DNA of 64,000 bases. Source: DTLC01 sp964555645. GTDB lineage: Bacteria > Verrucomicrobiota > Verrucomicrobiia > Limisphaerales > DTLC01. The stretch covers positions 1 to 64,000 of the forward strand of contig CAZKTA010000013.1 in the NCBI GenBank assembly GCA_964555645.1. The letters are read 5' to 3'. How positions within the stretch are numbered: position 1 is the first letter of the stretch; every line of letters begins with the position of its first letter. Shown here one piece after another: positions 25,795 through 35,700 of this stretch. A program made the position numbers and the translations under genes. The notes below the pieces were generated by a model. It was given only the letters and a program-made list of their open reading frames with translations, was not told where the DNA came from and made no database searches.

Positions 25795-28700
25795 ATGAAA
25801 ACTCAATACTCAGCCTTCTCAAAAATCCTCGTATTGTGCCTGGGTGCGCTGGTGGCGCTGCAGTTGACAGCGTTGGGCCAAACGCTCGTACATAGATATA
25901 GTTTCACCACTGATGCTTCCGACTCTGTCGGCGGACAGCACGGGACACTGATGGGCGGTGCAATATGTGTGGATGGGCAAGCCGTGCTGGACAACGCCTG
26001 GGGGTATGACTCTAGCAATCCTGACGGCAAATACATTGATCTGCCCGACGGGTTGATTGCTTCTTATAACAGCGTGACTTTCGAGGCGTGGTTGACGCCT
26101 TTTCTCGGCGATATGTGGTCACGAATTTGGGATTTCGGGAACGGCACAACGAGATATACGTTTTTGTCAACCGGAAACAACAACCAAACCGGGCCGGAGT
26201 CTGAGTCGTTGATACCGGGCCGAGCCTCTAACTTTCTACGGTCGAAGAACCTCATGTCCGACTCCAGTGAAAACCATGTTGTATTGACGATTGATGGGCC
26301 CGGGCGACTTGCAAAGCTTTACTTGAATGGCGAGCTGGTAGATCTTAACCCCAACTTCACCAATACACCGGCTGCTTTGGGCAGCACAACCAACAACTGG
26401 CTTGGCCGGTCGCAATGGGGTGGAGACGATTATTTGGTTTGTTGGTTTAACGAATTCCGTGTTTATAACGGGCCGATAGATGCGTTGCGGGTCAAAGCCA
26501 ATTACGCCGCCGGGCCAGATACGATTCCAACTCCCACGGTTACAAATCTGGTGTTGCTGGTTCGGTATCCGTTTTACGTTGGTTTTCCGCGACCTGTCGA
26601 GCTGCTGGCCTATGCGCAGGGTTTAACCGACCCGGCTGATGTTTCCGACAGCACCGCAGTAACCTACAGTGTTGAGGACCCGAGTGTTTTGCAGATTAGT
26701 TCGGTAGGCGTTGTCACCGGTTTAGCGCCAGGAACGACCAAAATAATAGCGCAGTACGGCTCGCTTTCAGCTACGCAAACAGTCCAAGTAATCGACCAGC
26801 CGTATGTATTGCGGCATCGGTACAGTTTTACGACCGACGCAAGCGACTCTGTGGGTGGTCAGCACGGTATGCTAATGGGGTTTGCCCAAATAGTTGGCGG
26901 GCAAGTAGTGATGGATGGTTCCGCAGGAACATATGTCGAGCTGCCGCCGTATCTAATCGCGCCCACCAATGTCCCGCATAGCGCCGTGACATTTGAAGGT
27001 TGGATTACCCCGTATCCGGTCAACGGTGCGTGGACGCGATTGTTTGATTTCGGTCATACTGTCGGTGGTGTTGGCGGCAAGGATTTCTTCCTGGCACCCA
27101 ACACTGAGGCAAACGGCGGTCAGGCAAATCTTGCGGTGTCCGATTCAACACCAGGTTGGAGGTCCGAAGACGAGGTATTTATACCTAACATACTAGGTCG
27201 GACCAATGTCCATCTGGTAGCCATTTACAATCCGAATCCGAATAGAGCGCGGTTGGCGTTGTACCTTGACGGTATACTGGCTGCTGAGACAGTCACGCGC
27301 AAACCACTTGCAACGCTCAATAACCTCGTTAGTTATTTGGGTCGCTCGGCTTATCCAGCAGATGCGTACCTGAATGGTGCGATCAGCGAATTCCGGATCT
27401 GGAGCGGTGAGATGGCCCCGTTGCACATTGCCATTAACGGTGCGATTGGACCAGATGCAATCGGTCCTACTGATCCGGGCGCGTTGCAACAGGTGCGATT
27501 AGTGTTGAGTCCAAACATGGTCAGGGGCGGAGTCCAAAGCGCCACAGTGTTTGCGGATTTTGCGCTTGTGACCAATGTAAATGTGACCCGTGGCTTGGGG
27601 ACGATCTATCAGTCTTCTAACACGAATGTGGTTACTGTGGACACCAATGGTGTTCTGAGAGCCGTTGGCATAGGTACAGTTACAATAACGGCTAGGTATG
27701 GTAGCATGAGTGATTCGAAGCTGGTTTCGGTGGCTGCGCCACCACTTGCATTGAAGAATCGCTGGAGCTTTAATGAGACCAGCGGCACAACCGCCACAGA
27801 CAGTGTCGGTGGCAAACATGGTACTTTGATGGGCAGTGCGTACTTTAGTGGTGGTGGCGAAGTAATACTGGATGGTTCATCTGGTACTTACGTCGAGTTA
27901 CCGCCGGGGATCGTGACGAATTACAACCAGGTTACATTCGAGACGTGGGTCACTGTGTCTTCCGCCACCCCTAACAACACTGCTGCACGGCTGTTCGTGT
28001 TTGGCGGAACGCACGACGGTAATGAGCTGGGTCTGGTTGCAAGAACAGGGGGGAATAATACTTACCTGCGCGCGTTTTTACTGCCTACACCTATGGTTCC
28101 CGCCTTACGTGGTGGCACGATCGCCATTGACAAAAAGGTGCATGTGGTTGGAATCTTTAACGATGCAGGGGGCCGAATTGACCTTTACATAGATGGCGCT
28201 TTGGAGAATAGCGGATTTGCTACCTTCACGTTGAACGCGCTTAGTAATGCATTTAGTAGGCTGGGCGCGAATATACCGCTCGACCAGTTTACAGTCTGCA
28301 ACTTTGATGAGTTCCGCATTTACGAAGGTGCATTGACGCCCTACCAGATCGCCATAAACAAAGCGGCTGGTCCAGGAACAGTTGTCTTGGCCCCGGGCAC
28401 GCCTGTATCGGTTAGCCTGGATGTAGACCCGGTGATGATCCAGGGCATGCGGCGGCTTGCGCATGTGGTGGCTAACTACAGCAGTGTGACGAATGTCCGG
28501 CTGCGTTCGGACATGGAGGAAGTGGTCCTAAGCTCAAGCAATCCCAATGTAGTGCGAGTTGCAACTGGTGGTTGGCTAGAAGCCGTTGCACCCGGCGGGG
28601 CAATTATCACTGTCAACGTGAATGGTCGCACCGATAGCAAGCAGGTGCTCGTAGCTGAGAAACAGACTGCTTTGCTGCACCGCTACAGCTTCGACACGGA

Positions 28701-29556
28701 CGGCAGCGACTTGATTGGTGCTCAAGATGCAGTGCTCTGTGGCACAGCTTCGATTACCGGTGGCAAGGTTGAGCTTGTAAACGACAGCACGTACAAAGCG
28801 AATGCGTACGTAGAGCTGCCCCCTGGTATGGTAAGCAGCTTCGACGCCGTCACTTTCGAGATGTGGGTTGACCTCGGTACTCAGGGCGATTGGGCGCGTG
28901 TGATTGATTTCGGTGACCACACATCCGGCAGTTCCCAAAATGGTATTAGCTACATTTTCCTGACCAGGCCGTGGGCTGCAACACCGACTCGATTGGTGTT
29001 CTCCGACGGTGTAAACCAGCCGAGTGAAGTCGTCTTGGACGCTGGTGGTTTCTCATTGGAAGGGTTCGTTGGCCATATCGCGGCCGTCTTAGACGCGCGG
29101 AACAACCAGATGTTTATCTATTCGAATGGTGTTATGGTTGCGTCCGGTGCCATGAACAACAAACTGTTGTCGGGGCTGCGTGATGTGAAGTGTTGGATCG
29201 GCCGGTCGCTTTATGCGGCAGACGCTGGCTTAAACGGTAGCATTGATGAGTTCCGCATCTACTACGGTGCGCTTAGCGCCTCGGACCTCGCCGCCAATTA
29301 CGCCGCCGGGCCGAACACGGTGCGCAGCTCGCTATTGGTTGTGCCCCCCAAACCAACGATGAACATCCGCCTGGTCGGTACTCAAGCGATTATCTCGTGG
29401 CCGGTCTGGGCTGCCGATTTCTCCTTGGTATCGAGTCCAGTGCTGCCGGCTACAACGTGGACACCGGTGAGCGGTCCGTTGACAACTAACGGAACAGAAA
29501 TCAGAATGACTGTGCCAATCACTGGCACGCAGCAATACTTCCGATTGAGGAAGTAG
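25795..29556 (+). CDS. Secreted four-fold LamG / bacterial-Ig-like repeat protein
   Basis: A 1,253-residue exported protein. The start MKTQYSAFSKILVLCL gives a normal signal peptide ending near LTALGQ; the frame opens 14 codons earlier but without one. Four LamG/concanavalin-like domains begin near residues 31, 340, 650 and 960, each opening with an HRYSF or NRWSF strand and TDxxDSVGGxHGxLMG-like text, then YVELPP. The first three are followed by ~100-residue Ig-like (BIG2-type) modules with VTGLAPGTTKIIAQYG. The end is a beta domain with WTPVSGPLTTNG and QQYFRLRK. LamG domains bind carbohydrate or protein, so a surface adhesin or glycan-binding role is likely. No LPXTG or PEP-CTERM anchor is visible. 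A strong terminator follows at 29581-29625. Confidence 0.85.
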   Translation: MKTQYSAFSKILVLCLGALVALQLTALGQTLVHRYSFTTDASDSVGGQHGTLMGGAICVDGQAVLDNAWGYDSSNPDGKYIDLPDGLIASYNSVTFEAWLTPFLGDMWSRIWDFGNGTTRYTFLSTGNNNQTGPESESLIPGRASNFLRSKNLMSDSSENHVVLTIDGPGRLAKLYLNGELVDLNPNFTNTPAALGSTTNNWLGRSQWGGDDYLVCWFNEFRVYNGPIDALRVKANYAAGPDTIPTPTVTNLVLLVRYPFYVGFPRPVELLAYAQGLTDPADVSDSTAVTYSVEDPSVLQISSVGVVTGLAPGTTKIIAQYGSLSATQTVQVIDQPYVLRHRYSFTTDASDSVGGQHGMLMGFAQIVGGQVVMDGSAGTYVELPPYLIAPTNVPHSAVTFEGWITPYPVNGAWTRLFDFGHTVGGVGGKDFFLAPNTEANGGQANLAVSDSTPGWRSEDEVFIPNILGRTNVHLVAIYNPNPNRARLALYLDGILAAETVTRKPLATLNNLVSYLGRSAYPADAYLNGAISEFRIWSGEMAPLHIAINGAIGPDAIGPTDPGALQQVRLVLSPNMVRGGVQSATVFADFALVTNVNVTRGLGTIYQSSNTNVVTVDTNGVLRAVGIGTVTITARYGSMSDSKLVSVAAPPLALKNRWSFNETSGTTATDSVGGKHGTLMGSAYFSGGGEVILDGSSGTYVELPPGIVTNYNQVTFETWVTVSSATPNNTAARLFVFGGTHDGNELGLVARTGGNNTYLRAFLLPTPMVPALRGGTIAIDKKVHVVGIFNDAGGRIDLYIDGALENSGFATFTLNALSNAFSRLGANIPLDQFTVCNFDEFRIYEGALTPYQIAINKAAGPGTVVLAPGTPVSVSLDVDPVMIQGMRRLAHVVANYSSVTNVRLRSDMEEVVLSSSNPNVVRVATGGWLEAVAPGGAIITVNVNGRTDSKQVLVAEKQTALLHRYSFDTDGSDLIGAQDAVLCGTASITGGKVELVNDSTYKANAYVELPPGMVSSFDAVTFEMWVDLGTQGDWARVIDFGDHTSGSSQNGISYIFLTRPWAATPTRLVFSDGVNQPSEVVLDAGGFSLEGFVGHIAAVLDARNNQMFIYSNGVMVASGAMNNKLLSGLRDVKCWIGRSLYAADAGLNGSIDEFRIYYGALSASDLAANYAAGPNTVRSSLLVVPPKPTMNIRLVGTQAIISWPVWAADFSLVSSPVLPATTWTPVSGPLTTNGTEIRMTVPITGTQQYFRLRK

Positions 29557-29580
29557 ATAACCGAAGGGTTAGTACAGTCA

Positions 29581-29625
29581 AGGGCGCGCACCCTTCATGA
29601 ATGCAAACTTGAGGGTGCGCGCCTT
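29581..29625 (+). terminator. Rho-independent terminator after the LamG gene
   Basis: A perfect 12-bp stem, GGCGCGCACCCT (29583-29594) with AGGGTGCGCGCC (29612-29623), has a 17-nt loop and extends by two more pairs at the base. TGATTTTG follows. It lies 25 nt after the stop codon. Confidence 0.8.
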
Positions 29626-29839
29626 GATTTTGAATGACAGATTGGTCGTTTTTTGGCCGGGCAGGTTATGGAAACATATCTGCTATGCGGCCGGTTCTAT
29701 TTTTTATTATTTGTACTCGCTCGAGCCTTTAAACTGAATTGGTTTCAGACGGTAATGGCAGGGACAAAATCGCTGAGTAGTGGGCCGTTAGTTTAAGCGG
29801 CCTCGCAAAATGCGCACTTTCCTGTCCTAGTCGTTAGTA

Positions 29840-30953
29840 GTGTTCTGTAACAGTTAAATCTTTAGAATAACGGTCTTTCTGATACTGTTGTGGTCATGTG
29901 GAATGCCGCACGTCCTTTGGCGATGAGTCCCGAGCAAAAGCAAACCTTGGAGGTCTGGGTGCGAGCCTACACCACACCACAATATGTGGTGCTGCGCTCG
30001 CGCATCTGCCTGCTTGCCCATCAAGGGTTGCCCAACCATCGGATTGCCGCCCAACTGGGGACTTCGCGCCCCACCGTCCTGTTGTGGCGCGCCCGCTTCG
30101 CCGCCCGTGGCCCGACCGCTTTGGAACAGGATGCCGCCCGCGGCCAGAGTCTGCAGCGGCTGGACCGTGCGCGAACCAAGGCGATTGTGGAAATGACCCT
30201 GCACACCACCCCGCCCGACGCCACCCACTGGAGCACCCGGACACTGGCCAAGGCCTGCGGTGTGAGTCATATGACCGTGGCGCGCATCTGGGATGCGCAT
30301 GGCCTGCAACCCCATCGGGTGCGGACCTTCAAGCTGTCGCGCGACCCGGTCTTCGTGGAGAAGTTGACCGATGTGGTGGGCTTGTATCTGAACCCACCGG
30401 ACAAGGCCCTGGTGCTGTGTGTGGATGAGAAAAGCCAGATTCAGGCCCTGGATCGGACGCAGCCGGGGCTGCCGATGAAACCGGGCCGCTGCGGGCACCA
30501 TGACCCACGACTATGTGCGGAATGGCACGACGAGCCTGTTTGGGGCGTTGAACGTGGCGGAAGGCAAAGTGATCGGCGGCTGTTTTGCGCGGCATCGGCA
30601 TGATGAGTTCCTGATCCCGCAATCGCGGGACTGTGGCAGATCGACCGGCAGACCCCGCCCGAGTTGGCGCTGCATCTGATCGTGGACAACTACGGCACGC
30701 ACAAACATGCGCGGGTGCCGACGCTGGCTGACGAAACATCCCCGCTTTCATTTGCATTTCACCCCGACGGGTTGCTCGTGGCTGAACCTGGTGGAGCGGT
30801 GGTTTGCGGAAATCACGCGCAAGCGGATTCGGCGCGGAAGTTTCCACAGCGTGGCGGAATTGGTCGCGGCGATCGAATCCCGCGCCTGCGGGACGAGTTG
30901 AGGAAATTCTGGAGAAAGTCCGCCATTGTGAAGCTGCGTCTGTTACACAACAC
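29840..30953 (+). mobile_element. IS630-family insertion element with 16-bp end repeats (broken transposase)
   Basis: The ends TAGTGTTCTGTAACAG (29838-29853) and CTGTTACACAACACTA (30940-30955) are inverted repeats matching at 15 of 16 positions. Their outer TA dinucleotides fit the TA target duplication of IS630/Tc1 elements, giving an element of about 1,114 bp. The cargo is a single transposase gene that is now frameshifted. The left flank is non-coding and the right flank is the 3' part of a LamG gene. A second, much more decayed copy lies at 25.4 kb. Confidence 0.85.
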
Positions 30954-30956
30954 TAG
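29896..30956 (+). pseudogene. IS630-family transposase, frameshifted
   Basis: DDE transposase of the IS630 family in pieces. The N-terminal helix-turn-helix (GLPNHRIAAQLGTSRPTVL) and the first catalytic block VDEKSQIQALDRTQPGLP are in one frame to about 30493. An extra G in the run at 30493-30495 shifts the frame; GTMTHDYVRNGTT and GKVIGGCFARHRHDEF follow. A second shift near 30612-30635 restores LWQIDRQTPPELALHLIVDNYGTHKH (second Asp block). A third near 30716-30721 leads to HFTPTGCSWLNLVERWF (catalytic Glu), and a fourth, with a small deletion near 30880-30897, to EEILEKVRHCEAA and the stop at 30954-30956. All three catalytic residues survive, so inactivation looks fairly recent. No active product is possible without recoding. 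Confidence 0.85.
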
Positions 30957-30957
30957 C

Positions 30958-31476
30958 AACGGCAGATTGCGCTTTGCGATTACTACAACGGGAACCACAG
31001 GCGAGCGAATTGTAGATGCGCCAACCATGTTGCCAAGCAATGTGTGGACACATGTTGCGGTTATGCTGAATGGTCAGCAGGCTGTCCTTTACGTCAATGG
31101 GCGCGCAGTTGCAGTTAACAACAGTTTTTATCTTTTGCCCACAGACGTACTAGGGGCTGCAAATTACATCGGCCGGAGCAAGTTTGGCTCGGATCCGTAC
31201 TTTAGAGGGCAGATTGATTCAGTTTTGATTGCCTCATCGCCTTTGCCAATAGAGCAGATCGCAGCTTCACCTCTTTCGATTGTCCGAGCTGGGGAAAGTG
31301 TGACGTTGAGCTGGCCGGCTTTCGAGACTGGATTGGTGATAAACACTGCTACAAACCTTGGTTTGGAGGCGGTCTGGACGCAATTGACAAATGCGCCGTT
31401 AACAACAAATGGCATACGCTTCTTGAGCGTCCCGGCAGTGGACCCGAATCGGTTCTTCAGATTAACGTGGCCGTAA
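30958..31476 (+). pseudogene. 3' remnant of a LamG-domain gene cut by the insertion element
   Basis: Immediately right of the IS end an open frame encodes the second half of a LamG domain (RLRFAITTTGTTGERIVDAP, SNVWTHVAVMLNGQQAVLYV, YIGRSKFGSDPYFRGQIDSV). A beta domain with WTQLTNAPLTTNG and RFFRLTWP follows, like the end of the protein at 25.8-29.6 kb. It has no start codon of its own and is open leftward only through the IS end by chance. The missing 5' part is not found left of the IS, so a deletion accompanied or followed the insertion. The ending domain is the one shared by several exported proteins in this window. Confidence 0.75.
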
Positions 31477-31479
31477 AAA

Positions 31480-31497
31480 AACATTACAGGTAATGTT
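31480..31497 (+). terminator. Short hairpin after the LamG remnant
   Basis: AACATTA-CAGG-TAATGTT forms a 7-bp stem with a 4-nt loop, starting 3 nt after the stop codon and preceded by an A-run. It is AT-rich and lacks a strong T-tail, so termination would be weak. Confidence 0.35.
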
Positions 31498-31646
31498 CCA
31501 GCACTTTGAACAACGTAGAGTCTCAAGCCCGAAATGTTGATCGCCGAGTTGTCTGGCGTGTGTTTAACAGCTATGCGTCGGAATGCTTTTTGGGTTTACC
31601 GATGGAACGAACTTCGCAGTGCAGCATCCAACAATTTGTCGGGCGC

Positions 31647-32711
31647 ATGAGCAATACCAACCGCCTCTTGCAGGTTGCAAGTACAGGCTTTATCTCAATT
31701 TTGTGTGCTTTGTGGGTAACAGCGTCGGTTACCACAAGCGAGCAGACAACAAATTCCGCTGTCGCCGACGAAGCGATTCTTGCGCGGTTTGGCATGCGCC
31801 AAACACGTGTGCACGACCCATCGACAATCCTCAAATGCAAAGATACCTACTGGTTATTTGCCACCGGTAACGGGATTGTGTCGCGCTACTCGAAAGAGCT
31901 TGTCACCTGGACAAATGGCCCAGCAGTGTTTACGAATCTCCTGTCTTGGGCAACGAATGCCGTGCCTGGTAATCGCGGGCATTTATGGGCGCCAGACGTC
32001 ATTTTCATCACAAACCGGTACTTGCTTTACTATTCGGTTTCAACGTGGGGGAAAAATACTTCGGCAATCGGCCTGGCCACAAATGTGACGCTTGATCCTG
32101 GGGATCCCAATTATTGCTGGACCGATTGCGGTCCTGTGATCCAGTCAACACCAGCCGATAATTTTAATGCAATTGACCCTGCTGTGTTTCGTGACACCGA
32201 TGGAACGTTATGGCTTGTGTTCGGCTCGTTTTGGAGCGGGATAAAGTTAATACAACTTGACCCAGCCACAGGCAAACGTATTGCGCCTGATTCGCCCATT
32301 TACTCGCTTGCGTGGAAGGAACAGATCGAAGCCCCATACATTTGCCGGCATGGCGATTACTACTACCTGTTTGTAAACTGGGGTTTTTGTTGTAGGGGCA
32401 CAAACAGCACCTATAACATTCGCGTCGGACGCAGCAGGTCAATTACCGGGCCATACTTTGACAAAGACGGTGTTGACATGCTTAAAGGTGGAGGAAGCCT
32501 TGTCTTGGATTCGTTTGGGCCGTTCATTGGGCCCGGTCACGCTGCTGTGTTTACTGCTGCTTGTAGTGAAATGTTCAGTTGCCATTTCTACAATGGTTTG
32601 CGCGGTGGCGCACCCACTTTGGCAATTTTGGCATTACGTTGGGATCCGACCGGTTGGCCAGTAGTAAAGCCGGAACCAGCGGAGTCTGTTCAGCAAAAGC
32701 TTTTCCGTTAA
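31647..32711 (+). CDS. Secreted GH43 endo-arabinanase-like glycoside hydrolase
   Basis: A 354-residue enzyme of glycoside hydrolase family 43, resembling endo-1,5-alpha-L-arabinanases, which cut the arabinan backbone. The start MSNTNRLLQVAST gives a signal peptide; the open frame extends 47 codons upstream without one. The five-bladed propeller residues are visible: VHDPSTI (general base Asp), NAIDPAVF (Asp modulating pKa) and QIEAPYI (general acid Glu). WLFATG, WAPDV and LVFGSFWSGI are typical strands. The end PTLAILALRWDPTGWPVV is characteristic of the arabinanase branch. First gene of the arabinan locus; the GH51 gene starts 17 nt downstream, so they are probably one transcript. Confidence 0.9.
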   Translation: MSNTNRLLQVASTGFISILCALWVTASVTTSEQTTNSAVADEAILARFGMRQTRVHDPSTILKCKDTYWLFATGNGIVSRYSKELVTWTNGPAVFTNLLSWATNAVPGNRGHLWAPDVIFITNRYLLYYSVSTWGKNTSAIGLATNVTLDPGDPNYCWTDCGPVIQSTPADNFNAIDPAVFRDTDGTLWLVFGSFWSGIKLIQLDPATGKRIAPDSPIYSLAWKEQIEAPYICRHGDYYYLFVNWGFCCRGTNSTYNIRVGRSRSITGPYFDKDGVDMLKGGGSLVLDSFGPFIGPGHAAVFTAACSEMFSCHFYNGLRGGAPTLAILALRWDPTGWPVVKPEPAESVQQKLFR

Positions 32712-32728
32712 AAAATTCAGTTGTGCGT

Positions 32729-35700
32729 ATGAAAGAACATCAATTCGTGCGAATTACTGGCACAGTTTTGTTTTGGTGTTTGCTTGTGTGCAAGATAAGC
32801 TTAGCCGATACGGCTGAAATCGTTGTGCGCACCGATCAACCTGGCCCCCTCATCAGTCCCATGTTGTTTGGAATTTTCTTTGAAGAAATCAACCATGCTG
32901 GCGATGGCGGGTTATACGCTGAGCTTGTACGAAATCGTGGGTTTGAAGAACCAACTCGGACAAACGGCTGGGCGTTTTTCACTACTGGTACAGCCGCTGG
33001 TTCATTCGGCACTTTTACGACAAGCCCGGTTAGCACGAACAACCCCAATTATGCGGAGCTGCGATTTGCTTCGGGTTCCGGCACTGCCGGTATCGCAAAT
33101 CGCGGTTACTGGGGGATGAACTTTATGGCAGGCGAAATCTACGACCTAACATTTTATGCACGGCGGAGTGCCGGGTTTAACGGCCAACTGGTTGTCCGAT
33201 TGGAAAATGCTACCGGTACACGGGTGTATGCGCAGCGGAGCGTTGGCGGCCTGACACTCGAGTGGCAACAGTACGCAGTTGAGCTTGTCCCAAGCGCATC
33301 TGATCCGACAGGCCGGCTTGCACTTGTAATTGCGCAACCTGGCACAGTGTGGTTGGACGTTATTTCGCTATTTCCGCGTCATACTTTTAAGAACCGCAAA
33401 AATGGCCTGCGGGTTGATCTGGCCAACATGTTGAGTAATCTGGCGCCTGCTTTCGTCAGGTTTCCTGGCGGTTGTTACATTGAGGGAGATTATCTGACAA
33501 ACGCGTTCCGCTGGAAGAAATCAGTTGGTCACAATGTCGCTCGGCCAGGCCATTGGAACGCAATTTGGAACTACTTTTCAAGCGACGGCCTCGGTTATCA
33601 TGAATACCTTCAAATGTGCGAAGACCTGCGGGCTGAGCCGGTGTTTGTGATTAATTGCGGCATGGCGCATAACGAAGTCGTCCCACTCGAACAGATGTCG
33701 GAATTCGTCCAAGATGCACTCGATGCTATCGAGTACGCAAACGGTCCTACGAACAGTTTTTGGGGTGCTATGCGCGCTGCAAACGGTCATCCTGAACCGT
33801 TCAACCTAAAATACATTCAGATCGGCAACGAAAACGGTGGCCCGGCCTACAATGAACGCTACGCGTTGTTTTACGACGCTATTAAGAGCAATTATCCAAA
33901 CATAAAAATCATTGCTTGCGATTGGGGTGGGTTGCCAACCTCACGCCCGGTCGAGATAAGTGACGAGCACTATTACAGCAGTCCATCATTCTTCGTCAAC
34001 AACGCAACACGGTACAATTCGTATCCGCGTACCGGACCGAAGATTTACGTGGGCGAGTACGCCGTTACATCCGGCTGTGGCAATGGCAACCTGCGTGCCG
34101 CTTTGGCTGAAGCAGCGTTTATGACCGGACTCGAACGCAACTCTGACGTGGTTGTGATGGCATCGTATGCGCCGCTTTTAGCACACCTGAACGCGAGAAA
34201 TTGGAATCCAGACCTGATCTATTTCACCAGTTCGGATGTGTTCGGCACGCCGTCGTATCATGTGCAAAAGATGTTTGCGCATAATCTGGGGGATGTCGTT
34301 TTACCAGTTCAGATTACAATCAAGAGCATGAGCGGTTCGAACCCATTTGCCCGAGGGGCAATTGGTGTGGGTTCGTGGAACACGCAAGTGCAGTTCACCA
34401 ACATTATTGTTAGAAGCAACGGCATCACGCTTTACCAGAGCGACTTTGTCAGCCAAGGCACAAACGGCTGGCGTTTGTATAACGGTACGTGGAGTGTGAG
34501 AAACGGACTGTTGCAGCAGAGCGCAATTGCAACTGATTGCAGAGCCACAACAGGCAGTACCAACTGGGCAAACTACATCTTGTCACTGCGCGCGCGCAAG
34601 CTTAGCGGCGCCGAGGGATTTTTGATCCTGTTTAACTGGCTTGATGACAATAACTGGGCATGGTGGAACATCGGCGGGTGGCACAACTCGCAACATGCAA
34701 TCGAATGGTGTGTCAACGGCAGGAAACTGGACTTGGGCAGCGGAGTGCCCGGCAGAATCGAAACAAATCGGTGGTACGACATCCGAATCGAGCTCAACGG
34801 AACGCATGTGTGTTGTTATCTGGACGATGTGCTTGTGCATGATGTGAGTTATCCTGCGAGCCAACGCGGCAACATCGGCCTTGGCACATGGAACACGCAC
34901 GCCTCGTTTACGAACGTGGTGGTAAGCAAGGCCGGTCAGGTGCTCTACCAAAGCGATTTCTCTTCAGGTGCGTTTGAGTGGCAGGTGTACCGTGGCACAT
35001 GGTTGACTACCAACAGCGTATACCGACAGACCGCCATTTTGACAGACTGCCGTTGCACAACAGGCGACACAAACTGGAGCGATTACACCATCAGCTTGCG
35101 CGCGCGCAAGGACGGCGGGTCAGAGGGGTTCCTAATCATGTTCAACCGGCTTGATGATAACAACTGGACTTGGTGGAACATCGGTGGCTGGAACAACACA
35201 CAGCACGCAATCGAAGTGTGCGAAAACGGTGGCAAAAGTATTCTGGGCACCGCAGTGTCTGGTTCGGTGACGACCAATCGGTGGTACGATATACGCGTCG
35301 AGTCACGTGGAGGCCGAATTCAGTGTTACCTCGATAATGTGCTCATTCATGACGTGAGTTATCCGGCGGCGAGCGCGCTTGCAGCTTCAGCCAGTTACGC
35401 ATCGAACTGGGGTCAAATCATACTCAAAACTGTCAACGTCTCGGGCAACGACTTCACTGCAAATGTGAAGTTGACTGGGCTGAGCACAGTGACACCGAAT
35501 GCAGCAGTGTCTGTCCTCACTTCAGCAAGCCCCTTTGACGAAAATACACTCCAGCAACCAAATCGTGTTGTGCCGATAAACAGCGTAATCACAAATGCAG
35601 CAACAAACTTTGTACATGTTTTCCCAGCCAACTCACTCACAGTAATGCGGTTACAGTTGCCGTCACCGGTGCCGACCCTCGTTAGTTTGGGCGTCGGGGC

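Noticed and set aside
24968..25796. Overlapping minus-strand frames of 142 and 235 codons left of the LamG gene
   Set aside because: Only the first ~35 codons on one frame match the IS transposase; the rest is out of frame with it and shows no domain, so only the relic was annotated.
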